Under the pieces are notes generated by a model that did no database searches, was not told the DNA's origin, and worked only from the letters and a program-made list of their open reading frames with translations. From the NCBI GenBank assembly GCA_023954475.1, contig JAMLHW010000003.1, forward strand, positions 372,001 to 436,000: a DNA stretch of 64,000 nt, given 5' to 3'. The stretch is from Anaerolineae bacterium (GTDB lineage: Bacteria; Chloroflexota; Anaerolineae; Promineifilales; Promineifilaceae). Every line of letters starts with the position of its first letter. Position 1 is the first letter of the stretch. Positions 1 through 9,864 of this stretch are shown here, piece after piece. The position numbers and the translations under genes are program-made.

Positions 1-2
1 TC

Positions 3-3000
3 AATCCCGGCGCTGATCTGGAAGATGAGCGCCTCGTTCATTGGCGGCCCTGCACGCGTACCGAAGCATATCAGGCCGACATCACGTACGGTATCAGTAG
101 TGAATTCGGGTTCGATTACTTGCGCGACAATATGGTCACCAATGCAGAACAGTTGGTGCAACGCTCACATTATTTTGCCATCATCGATGAGGTTGACAAT
201 GTGTTAATCGATGAGGCGCGCACCCCGCTGATTATTTCTGGCCCTGCGCCGCGTTCCGGTAAGGATTACGCCCGTTTCGCCGACTATGTGCGCGGTTTGC
301 GTGAGAACACAGAGCCTGAGGATATGCCGCCCGATGGTGACTATGATATTGACCACAAAAGCCGTTCCATTACGCTGACTGAAATCGGCATCGCCGAAAT
401 CGAACGCCGTGTTCCGGAAATTGATCATGAAGGTGGCGATAGTCTCTATGATCCGCGTTTCTATCATCTGACCTACTATCTCGACAATGCGCTCAAGGCG
501 CAATACATGTTCCATCGCGACAAAGAATACGTCGTGAAAGATGGCGAGGTCATCATTGTTGACGACTTTACGGGTCGTTTGATGCCGGGTCGGCGTTATT
601 CAGACGGTTTGCACGAAGCGATTGAAGCCAAGGAACGGGTTGAAATCAAGCGGGAAACGGTTACGGTCGCGACGATTACACTGCAGAATTACTTCCGCAT
701 GTACGACCAATTGGCCGGAATGACCGGTACGGCTGTCACTGACGCGGAGGAATTTGATAAATTTTACTCGCTGGGTGTTTTCCCGCTGCCGACTAATGTC
801 GAGTACATCGTCGAGCGTACCAACCGTGGTCTCGTTGAGCAGCGCATAAAGGAAGACGGTGCTGAAAAAGTGACGTATCTCGATCCGAAGACGCAGGAAC
901 CTGTATTTTTCAAGCGTGTGGATTATAAGGATCAGGTTTACAGTACGCTGGAAGCGAAAGACAAGGCGATTCTGGAAGAGATCGAGCGGGTTCACACACA
1001 GGGTCGGCCGATTCTGGTTGGTACGACGTCGGTCGAGCATTCCGAACAAATAGCTGAATCACTCAAGCGCCGCAAAATGAAATTTAACGTCCTCAACGCC
1101 AAGATGCATCAATCCGAAGCGTTGACGGTCGCACAGGCGGGACGGCGCGGTGCTGTGACGATCTCAACCAATATGGCTGGTCGTGGTACGGACATTTTGC
1201 TCGGCGGTAACGCCGAAGGTCTGGCGGCGGAAACACTTGAGGCGGAAATGTTTGACCGCAATGCGCTCAAGTTGTTGGCGAAAACCTGGCAAGTGGATGG
1301 TGAGGAAGCGGCCAGAATTTCGGCCGAAAACAATCCCAAACTCAAACCTGAATTGGTCGATGCCCTCATCGCTGTCAAAACCGAGTTTGACGACGCGATG
1401 ATTGCCATTGACGAGCAGACAATGACTGGTTATCTGTCGCGGCGTATGCAAGAAGATTACAATGTCGATTTCAGCCACATTCGCCAGGTCATGCGGCGTG
1501 TACAGGCCAATCAGCTGCAAGAAGCCCGTGAATACCTGGCTGAACTGGATGTCGATATGGCTATGGTAGAAGACATCACGCGCCTGCAAGATATGTACAG
1601 TCGCTACCAGATGGCGCGGCAGCATGAGCTACATATCGCCAATTTCCTCGGCGATATGTTGTTCGAACGCCATTACAATGCGCGTGCAGCGCTGATCCGT
1701 TCAACTTTAGGCGGTGATCTCGACGAAGCTCAACGACTGACCAAGACAATTCCAGCACTTGAAGAAATGTGGATCGACCGCATTCTGCAAATCAAGAAGG
1801 ATACGGAGGAAGAACGGCGCAAAGTATGGGAGTTAGGTGGCTTGCATGTTGTCGGTTCAGAACGGCATGAGTCACGCCGTATTGACAATCAGTTGCGTGG
1901 TCGTGCAGCGCGTCAAGGTGACCCTGGTTCGTCCCGCTTTTTCCTATCCCTGGAAGATGATTTGATGCTCCGTTTCGGTGGTGAGCGACTCAACAACTTC
2001 ATGAATCGCTTCAATATCCCCGATGACATGCCAATTGAGAACAATGTTCTCGACCGTCTGATCGAGAGTTCACAGACACGTCTGGAAGGGTATAACTTTG
2101 ACATCCGCAAGAACGTCGTCGAGTATGATGACGTGATGAACATGCAACGGCGTGCCATTTATGGCGAGCGCAAACGCATTTTGCTCGGCGAAACGATTGA
2201 TCTAGATGCCAAGGTGCACGATGCATTTGCCGATGTCATTGATGAGTTGGCTCACAATTATATTGACGATTACATTGGGTATGTGGAACGTGAACTGGAT
2301 CAGGCAATTGGAGCATACAGCACGGATGCCACTGATCAGGTCAATGTTACCGGTGTGTTGATTCGAATGCGTGGTTTGTTGCCGGATGTCATGCAGCTTG
2401 ACCGCACTGAGCTGGCGGATTTGACTGCAAGTCAGTTGCGTGCACGGTTGCTGCCGTTGGTGCAGAAGAATCTGGAAGAGGGCGTCAATCTGTATCAGCT
2501 GTTACGCGCTATGAGCCGGTTTATCCCGATCATGCCGGCAATTCCCAATGTGGGTGCATCATTGGCGGGTCGTCGTGACCGCTTGCCGGCGCGCGAGTCG
2601 CTGCGTCGGGCGTTTTTGACGCAAGTTGAAGAACTCAATAACGAATTTCTAGCGCAGCAGCTCGATTCGGCCGAAAAAGACGCCTTGTGGCAAGAGACCA
2701 ACCGACAAATCAATGACGCATTTGTGCGCTACAATGTTGAAGGTGTCTCCGTCGATGTGTTGCGTGATCAGCAGGATAAATTCAAGGAACGGGTTGAAGA
2801 AGCATTACAGAAGTTGCTGCTCGACAGCCTCGAAAAACTGAATAGCGAGCAGTTGGTGGCGGCGTTGAACATGTACGTTGCCAAACGGTGCGACAATTGG
2901 AAAGAGCGCATTGGCGAGGAAGAATATCGCCAATTCCAGCGCACCCTGTTGCTCAGTGCCATTGACCGCGAGTGGCGTGATTATCTGACTGCGATGGATG

Positions 3001-3446
3001 ACTTGCGCCGCGAAATTGGGTTGGCGGCCGTTGCGCAACGTGATCCCAAAGTGGAATACAAGCGGCGTTCCTACGAGATGTTCCAGGATATGCGCCACAA
3101 TATTGATGAAGATATCGCCAACCGCTTCTTCCGCGACATTGCTCAGCATCAAGCGTTTGTGCGTGAGCAGGAGCATCAAGCCCAGGTGCAAACCCAGTTG
3201 AATCAGGGCGGGTATGTCGTTGTACAGAAGAAGACGGGTAAAGGCACAGAAGTGCGGCGTGATTCACCCAAAGTGGGGCGCAATGATTTGTGTCCGTGTG
3301 GCAGTGGCAAGAAATACAAACATTGCCATATGCGTCAGGATGAAAAGGCGGCCAAAGTTGCAGCCGTTGGCGGTAATGGTTCCGGTAGATCGGCGCAATC
3401 AGCGGGAAAGTCGAAGAGCAAGAAGCAGAAACGCCGCAGACGTTAG
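3..3446 (+). CDS. secA: Preprotein translocase ATPase SecA, 5' end outside the window
   Basis: Motor ATPase that drives unfolded preproteins through SecYEG at the membrane. The frame is open from base 3, so the N-terminal part of NBD1 lies upstream; the visible start encodes the ITYG...EFGFDYLRDNM segment. Then come the DEVD-type Walker B (IDEVDNVLIDEART), the preprotein cross-linking region, NBD2 motifs (GTTSVEHSE, NMAGRGTDIL, GGLHVVGSERHESRR, QLRGRAARQGDPGSSRFF), the helical wing/scaffold with IDREWRDYL, and a C-terminal zinc motif (CPCGSGKKYKHCH) before a Lys/Arg tail. About 1147 residues are visible, already far longer than the whole E. coli protein (about 900). The excess lies mainly in an extra segment between GGN and GGLHV in NBD2, with more in the helical C-domain. 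Identity is certain. Confidence 0.97.
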   Translation, partial: NPGADLEDERLVHWRPCTRTEAYQADITYGISSEFGFDYLRDNMVTNAEQLVQRSHYFAIIDEVDNVLIDEARTPLIISGPAPRSGKDYARFADYVRGLRENTEPEDMPPDGDYDIDHKSRSITLTEIGIAEIERRVPEIDHEGGDSLYDPRFYHLTYYLDNALKAQYMFHRDKEYVVKDGEVIIVDDFTGRLMPGRRYSDGLHEAIEAKERVEIKRETVTVATITLQNYFRMYDQLAGMTGTAVTDAEEFDKFYSLGVFPLPTNVEYIVERTNRGLVEQRIKEDGAEKVTYLDPKTQEPVFFKRVDYKDQVYSTLEAKDKAILEEIERVHTQGRPILVGTTSVEHSEQIAESLKRRKMKFNVLNAKMHQSEALTVAQAGRRGAVTISTNMAGRGTDILLGGNAEGLAAETLEAEMFDRNALKLLAKTWQVDGEEAARISAENNPKLKPELVDALIAVKTEFDDAMIAIDEQTMTGYLSRRMQEDYNVDFSHIRQVMRRVQANQLQEAREYLAELDVDMAMVEDITRLQDMYSRYQMARQHELHIANFLGDMLFERHYNARAALIRSTLGGDLDEAQRLTKTIPALEEMWIDRILQIKKDTEEERRKVWELGGLHVVGSERHESRRIDNQLRGRAARQGDPGSSRFFLSLEDDLMLRFGGERLNNFMNRFNIPDDMPIENNVLDRLIESSQTRLEGYNFDIRKNVVEYDDVMNMQRRAIYGERKRILLGETIDLDAKVHDAFADVIDELAHNYIDDYIGYVERELDQAIGAYSTDATDQVNVTGVLIRMRGLLPDVMQLDRTELADLTASQLRARLLPLVQKNLEEGVNLYQLLRAMSRFIPIMPAIPNVGASLAGRRDRLPARESLRRAFLTQVEELNNEFLAQQLDSAEKDALWQETNRQINDAFVRYNVEGVSVDVLRDQQDKFKERVEEALQKLLLDSLEKLNSEQLVAALNMYVAKRCDNWKERIGEEEYRQFQRTLLLSAIDREWRDYLTAMDDLRREIGLAAVAQRDPKVEYKRRSYEMFQDMRHNIDEDIANRFFRDIAQHQAFVREQEHQAQVQTQLNQGGYVVVQKKTGKGTEVRRDSPKVGRNDLCPCGSGKKYKHCHMRQDEKAAKVAAVGGNGSGRSAQSAGKSKSKKQKRRRR

Positions 3447-3463
3447 TACGGAGTGGCAAGCGG

Positions 3464-4276
3464 TCAATTTTGGCACAGTGGGCAGAAATGCGTGCTGCGC
3501 TGTGCCATTTTGATGCGTTCAATCGGTGTGCCGCAGATGAAACAGGGCATGTCGGTGCGGCGAAACACCATGACGGCGTTTTGCATGTCGCCTTTTTCTC
3601 CGTCGGGCTTGACGTAGTCGCTGATGCTGGCGCCTTCGCGGGCTATGCCTTCGCGCAAGACGCTTTGGATGGCGGTGTGTAATCGGCCGATTTCATCTTC
3701 TGTCAACGTGTTTGAGAGGCGGCGCGGGTCGAGTCCGGCGTGGAACAATGCTTCGTCGGCGTAGATATTGCCGATACCGGCGACAAAGGTCTGGTCAAGC
3801 AGCAGCGGTTTGAGGGCGCGTTTGCGGCCAGATAGACAGTCGCGCAACACATCGGCCGAAAACGAAGCGTCCAATGGCTCCGGCCCCAATTTCCCTAAAA
3901 TCTCCTGCGGATCTTTTACCAACGCTACCGTGCCGAATTTGCGTGGATCGCGAAAGCGCAGTTCATGACCGTTATCCAAAGAAAAAATCGTGTGGACGTA
4001 TTTGCCGGGTGGTGTCGCGTTGGAGACGACTGACAGGTGGCCGGTCATGCGCAGATGGATGATCAAAGTTTCATTGTCTGCGAGGCTGATGACGATGTAT
4101 TTGGCGCGGCGTTCGACCGCGTGGATGCGCAAACCGATGATGCGGTCGTGTAATGCCTCCGGTGTGGGTTGGGCGATATGACGCGGCCAGTAAGTGCGAA
4201 AATCGGTGATGATTCGGCCGATTAGTGGCTCGCGCAGCGCTCTGACAACGGTTTCGACTTCAGGCAGTTCCGGCAT
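3464..4276 (-). CDS. mutM: Formamidopyrimidine-DNA glycosylase (MutM/Fpg)
   Basis: Bifunctional base-excision repair glycosylase/AP lyase that removes 8-oxoguanine and FaPy lesions. The 270 residues match the usual family length. The protein starts MPELPEVET, which supplies the catalytic N-terminal Pro and the Glu after Met removal. It has the conserved lysine segment (RRAKYIVISL), the H2TH region (QTFVAGIGNIYADEALF) and a C-terminal zinc finger with C-x2-C-x16-C-x2-C spacing (CFICG...CPLC). It is the last gene of a leftward operon: its ATG is 6 nt after the meaB stop. The link to meaB appears only positional. Its 3' end converges on secA across a gap of about 17 nt. Confidence 0.96.
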   Translation of the reverse strand: MPELPEVETVVRALREPLIGRIITDFRTYWPRHIAQPTPEALHDRIIGLRIHAVERRAKYIVISLADNETLIIHLRMTGHLSVVSNATPPGKYVHTIFSLDNGHELRFRDPRKFGTVALVKDPQEILGKLGPEPLDASFSADVLRDCLSGRKRALKPLLLDQTFVAGIGNIYADEALFHAGLDPRRLSNTLTEDEIGRLHTAIQSVLREGIAREGASISDYVKPDGEKGDMQNAVMVFRRTDMPCFICGTPIERIKMAQRSTHFCPLCQN

Positions 4277-4282
4277 TGTGTG

Positions 4283-5317
4283 TTATCCGCGTGGCAAATT
4301 CTGGAAGTCTGCGGACATCATTTTTTCGAGCAGTTGGCTCACTGCTGCATACGGATTCTGGCGGCGGGCAGCAACATCTGCGACAACAGCATCCCGTTCA
4401 TGCTGCGGGATCAGTGCTACCAACCGGGCAATAAAACGCGCAGTCAACAATTGCTCGATTTCCTGCCGGCTGCGATCTTTTTCGCGTTCAAACCAGCGAC
4501 CGGTTTCGCGCAAATAGGTGTAATGTCGGCCGATTTCATCTACCACATCATCGACTCCGGAACCGGTTGTGGCAACTGATTCGAGTACCTGGGGTTGCCA
4601 CGATAATGCGGACTGCTCATCGGGCACACCGGCAACATCGACAACCGTGCCGTGGTGCACCGTTTTTGCTGGATGGCCGAGTTGTAACATGGCCTGCAAT
4701 GCTTTGACTGTGATGTCTGCGCCGGGACGATCCGCTTTATTGACCACGATGATGTCAGCAATTTCAAGGATGCCTGCCTTGATTGTCTGAATATCGTCGC
4801 CCATACCCGGCGCTTCGATGACGATGGTTGTGTGTGCTGTGGCAGCGATATCGACTTCTGCCTGTCCGGCACCGACCGTCTCGATCAAAATTGTGTTGAA
4901 ACCGCCCGCATCCATCACTTTAACAGCGGCACCGGTTGCCCGCGCCAGGCCGCCCAAATTGCCGCGTGAGGCCATGCTGCGAATAAAAATGCCGCTGTCG
5001 CCGTACAGATCGCGCATACGAATGCGGTCGCCGAGTAAAGCGCCGCCGCTGAACGGGCTGCTGGGATCGACGGCAATGATGCCGACGCGTTGATTTAGAT
5101 GTCGCAAACGCTTGGCGATTTCATTGACGAGGCTGCTTTTGCCGGCTCCGGGCGAACCGGTGATACCGACGATATGCGCGTTACCGGTGAGGGGATACAG
5201 GTGGGAAATGACGGTTTCGGCCGAATCATCGCCCCGTTCCACCTGCGTGATCAAACGCGACAACGCACGGCGGTTTCCGTTACATGCCTGTTCGATCAGG
5301 ACGTCCAACTCAGGCAC
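4283..5317 (-). CDS. meaB: Methylmalonyl-CoA mutase-associated GTPase MeaB
   Basis: G3E-family P-loop GTPase that chaperones cobalamin loading and protects methylmalonyl-CoA mutase. Visible motifs are Walker [27 protein letters not shown], the E-T-V-G-x-G-Q-x-E-V-D segment typical of ArgK/MeaB, and the base-recognition motif NKAD. Length is about 344 residues, as expected. The frame extends to a TTG at 5326, but an AAGGCGG ribosome-binding site sits about 9 nt before a GTG at 5317, so I place the start there. It overlaps the end of the cobalamin-binding subunit gene by 8 nt, which points to translational coupling and the same pathway (propionyl/methylmalonyl-CoA to succinyl-CoA). Confidence 0.94.
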   Translation of the reverse strand: MPELDVLIEQACNGNRRALSRLITQVERGDDSAETVISHLYPLTGNAHIVGITGSPGAGKSSLVNEIAKRLRHLNQRVGIIAVDPSSPFSGGALLGDRIRMRDLYGDSGIFIRSMASRGNLGGLARATGAAVKVMDAGGFNTILIETVGAGQAEVDIAATAHTTIVIEAPGMGDDIQTIKAGILEIADIIVVNKADRPGADITVKALQAMLQLGHPAKTVHHGTVVDVAGVPDEQSALSWQPQVLESVATTGSGVDDVVDEIGRHYTYLRETGRWFEREKDRSRQEIEQLLTARFIARLVALIPQHERDAVVADVAARRQNPYAAVSQLLEKMMSADFQNLPRG

Positions 5318-5714
5318 GTTCCGCAACCGCCTTGCGAATTGTCGCCGCGATCACATCCATACGTGTGCCCGGTCCAAATACGGCAGTGACACCGGCATCT
5401 ATCAAAGCTACCGTGTCTTCTGACGGAATGATGCCACCGACAAAGACAGGCACATCACCCATGTCGTTTTCACGCAGCAACGTGATGACCCGTGGTACCA
5501 GTGCATTGTGTGCGCCGGATAAAATGCTTAACCCGACTGCATCGACATCTTCTTGTAAAGAGGCTTCGACGATCATTTCGGGTGTCTGGCGCAATCCGGT
5601 GTAAATAACTTCCATGCCAGCATCGCGCAGTGATCGCGCGATCACCTTCGCTCCACGATCGTGTCCATCCAGCCCTGGTTTGGCGATGAGAACCCGAATT
5701 TTCTGCTCTTCCAT
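5310..5714 (-). CDS. Methylmalonyl-CoA mutase, cobalamin-binding small subunit
   Basis: Stand-alone B12-binding (Rossmann-like) subunit of methylmalonyl-CoA mutase, which in many bacteria and archaea is separate from the catalytic TIM-barrel chain. The signature D-x-H-x-x-G is present as GLDGHDRG, followed by LSILSGAHN and the VFVGGIIP glycine pair that hold the cobalamin nucleotide loop. The frame opens at a GTG at 5729, but AGGAG lies 7 nt before the ATG at 5714, giving 134 residues. Directly followed by meaB. The catalytic subunit gene is not in this window. Confidence 0.92.
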   Translation of the reverse strand: MEEQKIRVLIAKPGLDGHDRGAKVIARSLRDAGMEVIYTGLRQTPEMIVEASLQEDVDAVGLSILSGAHNALVPRVITLLRENDMGDVPVFVGGIIPSEDTVALIDAGVTAVFGPGTRMDVIAATIRKAVAERA

Positions 5715-5822
5715 ATCAGCTCCTGGCACACATCTCTGTTGGATAGCTGTGCCTGCTCATTTTTCGCAAATCAATGCCACACGCATGTCGTTCCCATTCG
5801 GCAAGCAGCTGCACATTGTGGG

Positions 5823-5847
5823 ATAATGGTGCATTCGAGACCATTAT
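5823..5847. promoter_or_regulatory. Inverted repeat between divergent genes
   Basis: ATAATGGT and ACCATTAT form a perfect 8-bp inverted repeat with a 9-nt spacer, between the leftward mcmA/meaB operon and the rightward membrane-protein gene. It overlaps TATACT-like -10 candidates. It could be an operator or a hairpin in the 5' leader; nothing here distinguishes these. Confidence 0.35.
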
Positions 5848-5891
5848 ACTGGGTGCTGGCGGGTTTATCGAACGCACTATGTGTGATCAGG

Positions 5892-6923
5892 ATGGATGTC
5901 ACCGTCAGATCGATGACGGTCAGCATGACAGGTAAACGCGTGATACGAACGTATTGGAAAACAATCCTCAAAGTCGCCATCTCGGTAGGTGGACTGGCTT
6001 ATGTTGTGTATCAGGTGCCGTTCGCGCAAATCTTGTCTGAGTATGCCGGCGCAAATGTCGGCTGGTTGCTGATTGCTGTGACGCTGATGATGATTAGCCT
6101 GGTGGTGCGGGCATATCGTTGGTCGTTGTTGCTGCATGGGATTGGGGTGACTGTTGCTTTCGGCCGATTGGTCACACTCTATTTCGTCGGCAACTTCTTC
6201 AACGCATTTCTGCCCAGCGGCTTTGGCGGCGACGTCGTTCGTATCATTGAGATTGCTGAAGATGTACCTGGTGATGTTGCTGTCGGCACAGTTATTGTCG
6301 ACCGGTTGACCGGATTGATGATGCTGTTCGTTATGGCATTGCTGGTCTTGCCGTTGCGACCGGAATCGTTTCCGGTTACGTTATCTGTTGCCATTGGGGT
6401 TGTATGTATTCTGGGTTTGCTCATCGGCGTTGTTTTGCTGCAAGGTTCACTGATCATGCGCCCGCTAACGTGGTTGCAGCAGTTTGACTTGCGTACGGTC
6501 AACACCGCAATAGAGAAATTCGTGTCCCCCATAATGAGCGCCATTCACCGCTGTGGCGTGAAAGCTGTCATCGAGGCATTGGCAGTTTCAGTCGTGTTCA
6601 ATCTCATGCTGGTAGGCTGGTGGTATGCTTCGGGCAATGCGCTGGACTATCCCATTCCCTATACCTACTATCTATTGGTAATACCGATTCTGTCAATTGT
6701 CATGCTGGTTCCATCCATTGGCGGTCTCGGTGTTCGTGAATTGATCGCACCGGCTTTGTTTTCCGGGGCGGGATTACCACCTGAGTCAGCGTTTGCGCTG
6801 TCGTTGCTTGTCTTTGTGCTGATGCGCCTATCGAGCTTGTTAGGATCGCCGATTTACATACTGTCGGTAGTGCGCCGTGCGCCAGTTACCAACCCACAGC
6901 TAAGTGAGGTCGAAAATGAATGA
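5892..6923 (+). CDS. UPF0104/LPG_synthase_TM-type integral membrane protein
   Basis: Polytopic membrane protein of the family (PF03706) that includes the flippase half of MprF and many stand-alone lipid-transport candidates. It has multiple hydrophobic segments plus family motifs: GNFFNAFLPSGFGGDVVRI, VDRLTGLMMLF and, near the C-terminus, SIGGLGVRELIAPALF. About 343 residues from the ATG chosen here. The frame stays open upstream to 5661, but that part overlaps the opposite-strand mcmA gene and is not membrane-like. ATGs at 5913 and 5925 are alternatives; none has a strong ribosome-binding site. Its last codons overlap the next gene (ATGAATGA). Substrate unknown. Confidence 0.85.
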   Translation: MDVTVRSMTVSMTGKRVIRTYWKTILKVAISVGGLAYVVYQVPFAQILSEYAGANVGWLLIAVTLMMISLVVRAYRWSLLLHGIGVTVAFGRLVTLYFVGNFFNAFLPSGFGGDVVRIIEIAEDVPGDVAVGTVIVDRLTGLMMLFVMALLVLPLRPESFPVTLSVAIGVVCILGLLIGVVLLQGSLIMRPLTWLQQFDLRTVNTAIEKFVSPIMSAIHRCGVKAVIEALAVSVVFNLMLVGWWYASGNALDYPIPYTYYLLVIPILSIVMLVPSIGGLGVRELIAPALFSGAGLPPESAFALSLLVFVLMRLSSLLGSPIYILSVVRRAPVTNPQLSEVENE

Positions 6924-7548
6924 AGCGTCAGCAGGTCCGGCTTATCGTATTGAAACGCCGCGCATGGTTATCCGGTGCTGGAAACCGGGTGATGCACAAT
7001 TGCTCAAGACCGCCATCGACTCTAGTCTGGATCATCTGCGTCCCTGGATGCCTTTTGCAGCCAATGAGCCGACTGATGTGCAGACCAAAATCAATCTATT
7101 ACGTCGATTTCGTGGCAATTTCGATCTCGATGTCGACTATGTGTACGGGATTTTTGATCGAGATGAGGTGGAGGTGCTGGGCGGTACAGGATTGCACACG
7201 CGGATTGGCAAGAATGCGCTTGAAATCGGGTACTGGATTCGTGCGGACGCAGTCGGACGTGGTTTGGCGACGGAAGCAACGGCGGCTTTGACGCAGATAG
7301 CGTTTGTCGTCAACGGAGTAGATCGTGTTGAGATTCATTGTGACCCGCAAAATAGTGCCAGTGCCGCTGTCCCGCGCAAGCTCGGATTCACGCATGAAGC
7401 GACGTTGCAGCGGCGCATAGCGTCCGGTGATGATGGTGAAATGAGGGACTCGATGATCTGGACGCTGTTCCGCGATGCGTATAAGCAGACGCCGGTTGCA
7501 GACGTTACGGTTCTCGCGTATGATGTTTTCGGCCGAATATTAAGTTGA
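6916..7548 (+). CDS. GNAT acetyltransferase, RimJ/RimL type
   Basis: N-acetyltransferase of the RimJ/RimL branch (ribosomal-protein or small-molecule acetylation). It shows IETPRMVIRCWKPGDA at the N-terminus, the EIGYWIRADAVGRGLATEA acetyl-CoA-binding region, and the late VDRVEIHCDPQNSASAAVPRKLGF segment. GAGG precedes the ATG at 6916, which overlaps the previous stop by 8 nt, so the two genes are probably coupled. 210 residues, normal for the family. Substrate cannot be read from sequence. Confidence 0.88.
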   Translation: MNEASAGPAYRIETPRMVIRCWKPGDAQLLKTAIDSSLDHLRPWMPFAANEPTDVQTKINLLRRFRGNFDLDVDYVYGIFDRDEVEVLGGTGLHTRIGKNALEIGYWIRADAVGRGLATEATAALTQIAFVVNGVDRVEIHCDPQNSASAAVPRKLGFTHEATLQRRIASGDDGEMRDSMIWTLFRDAYKQTPVADVTVLAYDVFGRILS

Positions 7549-7595
7549 TTTCCAATCAAGATGATCAACAACACAAACAAAATGAGGTGATTTGG

Positions 7596-8861
7596 ATGCG
7601 ACACAATGATTTAACTTTCCGGGTTCACCCTATCGTGATTCTTATAGGCGTCATGATGACGGCACTGGTTGCCGTGTATACGATTGTCGCTGCTGCACCA
7701 GAAGCATATGGTGTTGAACTGAGCGACAACCAGACAAAAGAAGCTATGCCGGACACCGTGGTTGTGTTTGGCAATACCGTGACCAACACAGGAACATTGT
7801 CTGACACCATTCTCCTGCAGGTCAGCTCGCCCGGCTCGTGGCCCGTTGCCCTGAGCAGTAGCGACTACCCGACGCCGTCACTTGCAATCGCCATTGATCT
7901 GGGACCGGGTGCGGCGGCTGAGTTTGACATGACCGTCACAGTTCCGGACAATGCCACCGGCGCGACGGAAAATATCAAGATAATGGCGACTTCAGTATCA
8001 GATCCGACCAAGACCGCCAGTACACTAAATATTATAGACATCCCGTCGCTGGATGTGTTCCTCCCCATTGTTTTTAACCAATATCCGCCGGTTCCCGGAC
8101 CGATTGTGCTCAATCCCATCAACAACAACGACGGTGATGCACTGTACACGGTTAGTTGGGGGCTGGCAGTGCGGGCAACATCCTACGTTTTAGAAGAAAG
8201 TACCAATTCCGATTTTTCTTCGCCTGTGATTGTGTACCAGGGAACGGGAACCTCCTGGACGACACCCTCGCCACGAACGGCAAACGAATACTTTTACCGT
8301 GTACGTGGTCTCAATTCGTTTGGCTATGGACCCTACAGCAATGTCGAATCGGTCGTAATTGCATCATTCTATGCTGATTCCAATCAGATCAACGGCGGTC
8401 AGTGTACCGTATTGCGCTGGTCTTTTGTCAACGTGCAAGGCGTTTTTGTCTCATTTGGCAAAGGGTATGACAAGGTAGGTGTAAATGGCGTGGATAGTCG
8501 AACTGTCTGCCCCAGTGTAACGACGACATTTGCTGCTTCAGTTGTCTATGCCGATAACTCTATCGGCAACTTTGCCTATACGGTCAATGTCAACAATCCG
8601 AACAATATCTGCATGGATCCGTATGTCAATTACTTCCAGTCAACGTCGTATAATGTCTCGCCCAACGAGAAATTCACCATTTCCTGGGATGTGCAATGCG
8701 CTCGCGCCTTGTACCTGGTAATTGGGAACGGGGCGCAGCAAGCAGTGACCGGAACTGAATCACGAGAAGTGTCGATTACCCAAACAACTTTGTTCAAGTT
8801 GGTAATCACGAAGAGCGACGGATCAACGGTCAACGCATCATTCACAGTTAACATCAAGTAG
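7596..8861 (+). CDS. Secreted protein with CARDB/NEW3-like and FN3-like domains
   Basis: 421 residues from the ATG preceded by GAGGTGA; the frame runs upstream to a TTG without a better site. An N-terminal hydrophobic stretch (VILIGVMMTALVAVYTIVAAA) looks like a signal peptide or anchor. Next comes a beta-rich region resembling alternative-complement/NEW3 modules (TNTGTLSDTILLQV...). Then a fibronectin-III-like segment (SWGLAVRATSYVLEESTN...YFYRVRGLN) and two Cys-containing repeats of the form C-TVLRWSFVNV and FTISWDVQC. Likely an extracellular or wall-associated adhesion protein. No catalytic motif seen; function unknown. Confidence 0.72.
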   Translation: MRHNDLTFRVHPIVILIGVMMTALVAVYTIVAAAPEAYGVELSDNQTKEAMPDTVVVFGNTVTNTGTLSDTILLQVSSPGSWPVALSSSDYPTPSLAIAIDLGPGAAAEFDMTVTVPDNATGATENIKIMATSVSDPTKTASTLNIIDIPSLDVFLPIVFNQYPPVPGPIVLNPINNNDGDALYTVSWGLAVRATSYVLEESTNSDFSSPVIVYQGTGTSWTTPSPRTANEYFYRVRGLNSFGYGPYSNVESVVIASFYADSNQINGGQCTVLRWSFVNVQGVFVSFGKGYDKVGVNGVDSRTVCPSVTTTFAASVVYADNSIGNFAYTVNVNNPNNICMDPYVNYFQSTSYNVSPNEKFTISWDVQCARALYLVIGNGAQQAVTGTESREVSITQTTLFKLVITKSDGSTVNASFTVNIK

Positions 8862-8935
8862 CCCGTTGCCAATTAGGAACCAGGTGTTCTGTTTCTGATT
8901 GAGCCAGGTTCACGTCGTATCGATTCCGGAATTTT

Positions 8936-8975
8936 GCGCCGGCGTCTTCGTTCAAAGTTGCGGAGACGCCGGCGC
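8936..8975 (+). terminator. Strong hairpin after secreted-protein gene
   Basis: GCGCCGGCGTCT and AGACGCCGGCGC form a perfect 12-bp stem with a 16-nt loop, followed by ATTTTAC. It lies between convergent genes, so it may terminate transcription from both sides. The T-run is short. Confidence 0.65.
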
Positions 8976-9029
8976 ATTTTACAGATTACAGTGGAACCGA
9001 CGGTGCTTGCATCGACAGTTCCTGTTCCG

Positions 9030-9848
9030 TCACTCCGGCTGGATCAGATGCAACTCGCGTTGTGGGAACGGAATTGAGATGCCGGCTTCATCCATGCGCA
9101 GTTTGATTTGTTCGGTCACATCGAATTTGACCAGCCAAAAATCCTCAAAACGAACGAAAAGCTGCACGGCGAGATTGACGCTGCTGTCTGCTAGTTCTGC
9201 TACGCCGATGCGTGGTGCCGGTTCAGTCAATATCTGTGGGTGTGTGGTGACGATATCTTCGAGAATCATCTTGGCGTCGCGTATGTTGTCACCGTAGGAA
9301 ATGCCGGCAACCAGATCGAGGCGGACGTAGTCTCGTGCTGTATAGTTCGTGATGTTGTTGCTTAAAATCTCGCCATTGGGAACAATCACCTTCTCGTTTT
9401 GAGGGGTCACGACGACAGTGTTGAAGATTTGCAGTGACTCGACCCTTCCCGAAACATTGTTTACTTTGACGAAATCTTCGACGTTGTAGGGGCGAAAGAG
9501 GAGCAGCAAGATGCCGGCGGCAAAATTGCTGAGCGCTCCTTGCAACGCGAGACCAATCGCCAATCCAACAGCTGCAATGGCGGCCGCGATGGACGCGGTT
9601 TGGACTCCCACAATTGCCAATGCGCCGACGATGACGGCAGCCAACAGCAGATAGTAAAGTAAATTGCCGAGGAATTTGATCAGAGTTTCGTCAAATTCGG
9701 CGCGTTGCATTGCTCGCAAAGCAGCCCGTTGTATGAGTCGGGCAACCCATCGGCCGATAATCAGTACGAGCGCGGCAGCGACAAGGCGCAAGCCCAATGC
9801 AGCCAGCCAATCGACTATGGTATCGAGTGTAATTTGTGAAATATCCAT
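9030..9848 (-). CDS. mscS: Small-conductance mechanosensitive channel, MscS family
   Basis: Heptameric membrane channel that opens under tension to release osmolytes. The 272 residues start at an ATG with GGAGG 5 nt upstream; the frame continues upstream into the next gene's 3' end but has no better site. There are three N-terminal membrane helices, then the pore-lining TM3 rich in Gly/Ala (AVGLAIGLALQGALSNFAAG), the beta-domain signature FRPYNVEDFVKVN, and a C-terminal alpha/beta vestibule domain. Organisation and length match the minimal E. coli MscS. Follows the asparaginase gene on the same strand by about 16 nt. Confidence 0.93.
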   Translation of the reverse strand: MDISQITLDTIVDWLAALGLRLVAAALVLIIGRWVARLIQRAALRAMQRAEFDETLIKFLGNLLYYLLLAAVIVGALAIVGVQTASIAAAIAAVGLAIGLALQGALSNFAAGILLLLFRPYNVEDFVKVNNVSGRVESLQIFNTVVVTPQNEKVIVPNGEILSNNITNYTARDYVRLDLVAGISYGDNIRDAKMILEDIVTTHPQILTEPAPRIGVAELADSSVNLAVQLFVRFEDFWLVKFDVTEQIKLRMDEAGISIPFPQRELHLIQPE

Positions 9849-9864
9849 GTAACCTCCGTGTTTA

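Noticed and set aside
5661-5891. N-terminal extension of the UPF0104 protein
   Set aside because: It overlaps the mcmA gene antisense and has no membrane or family features.
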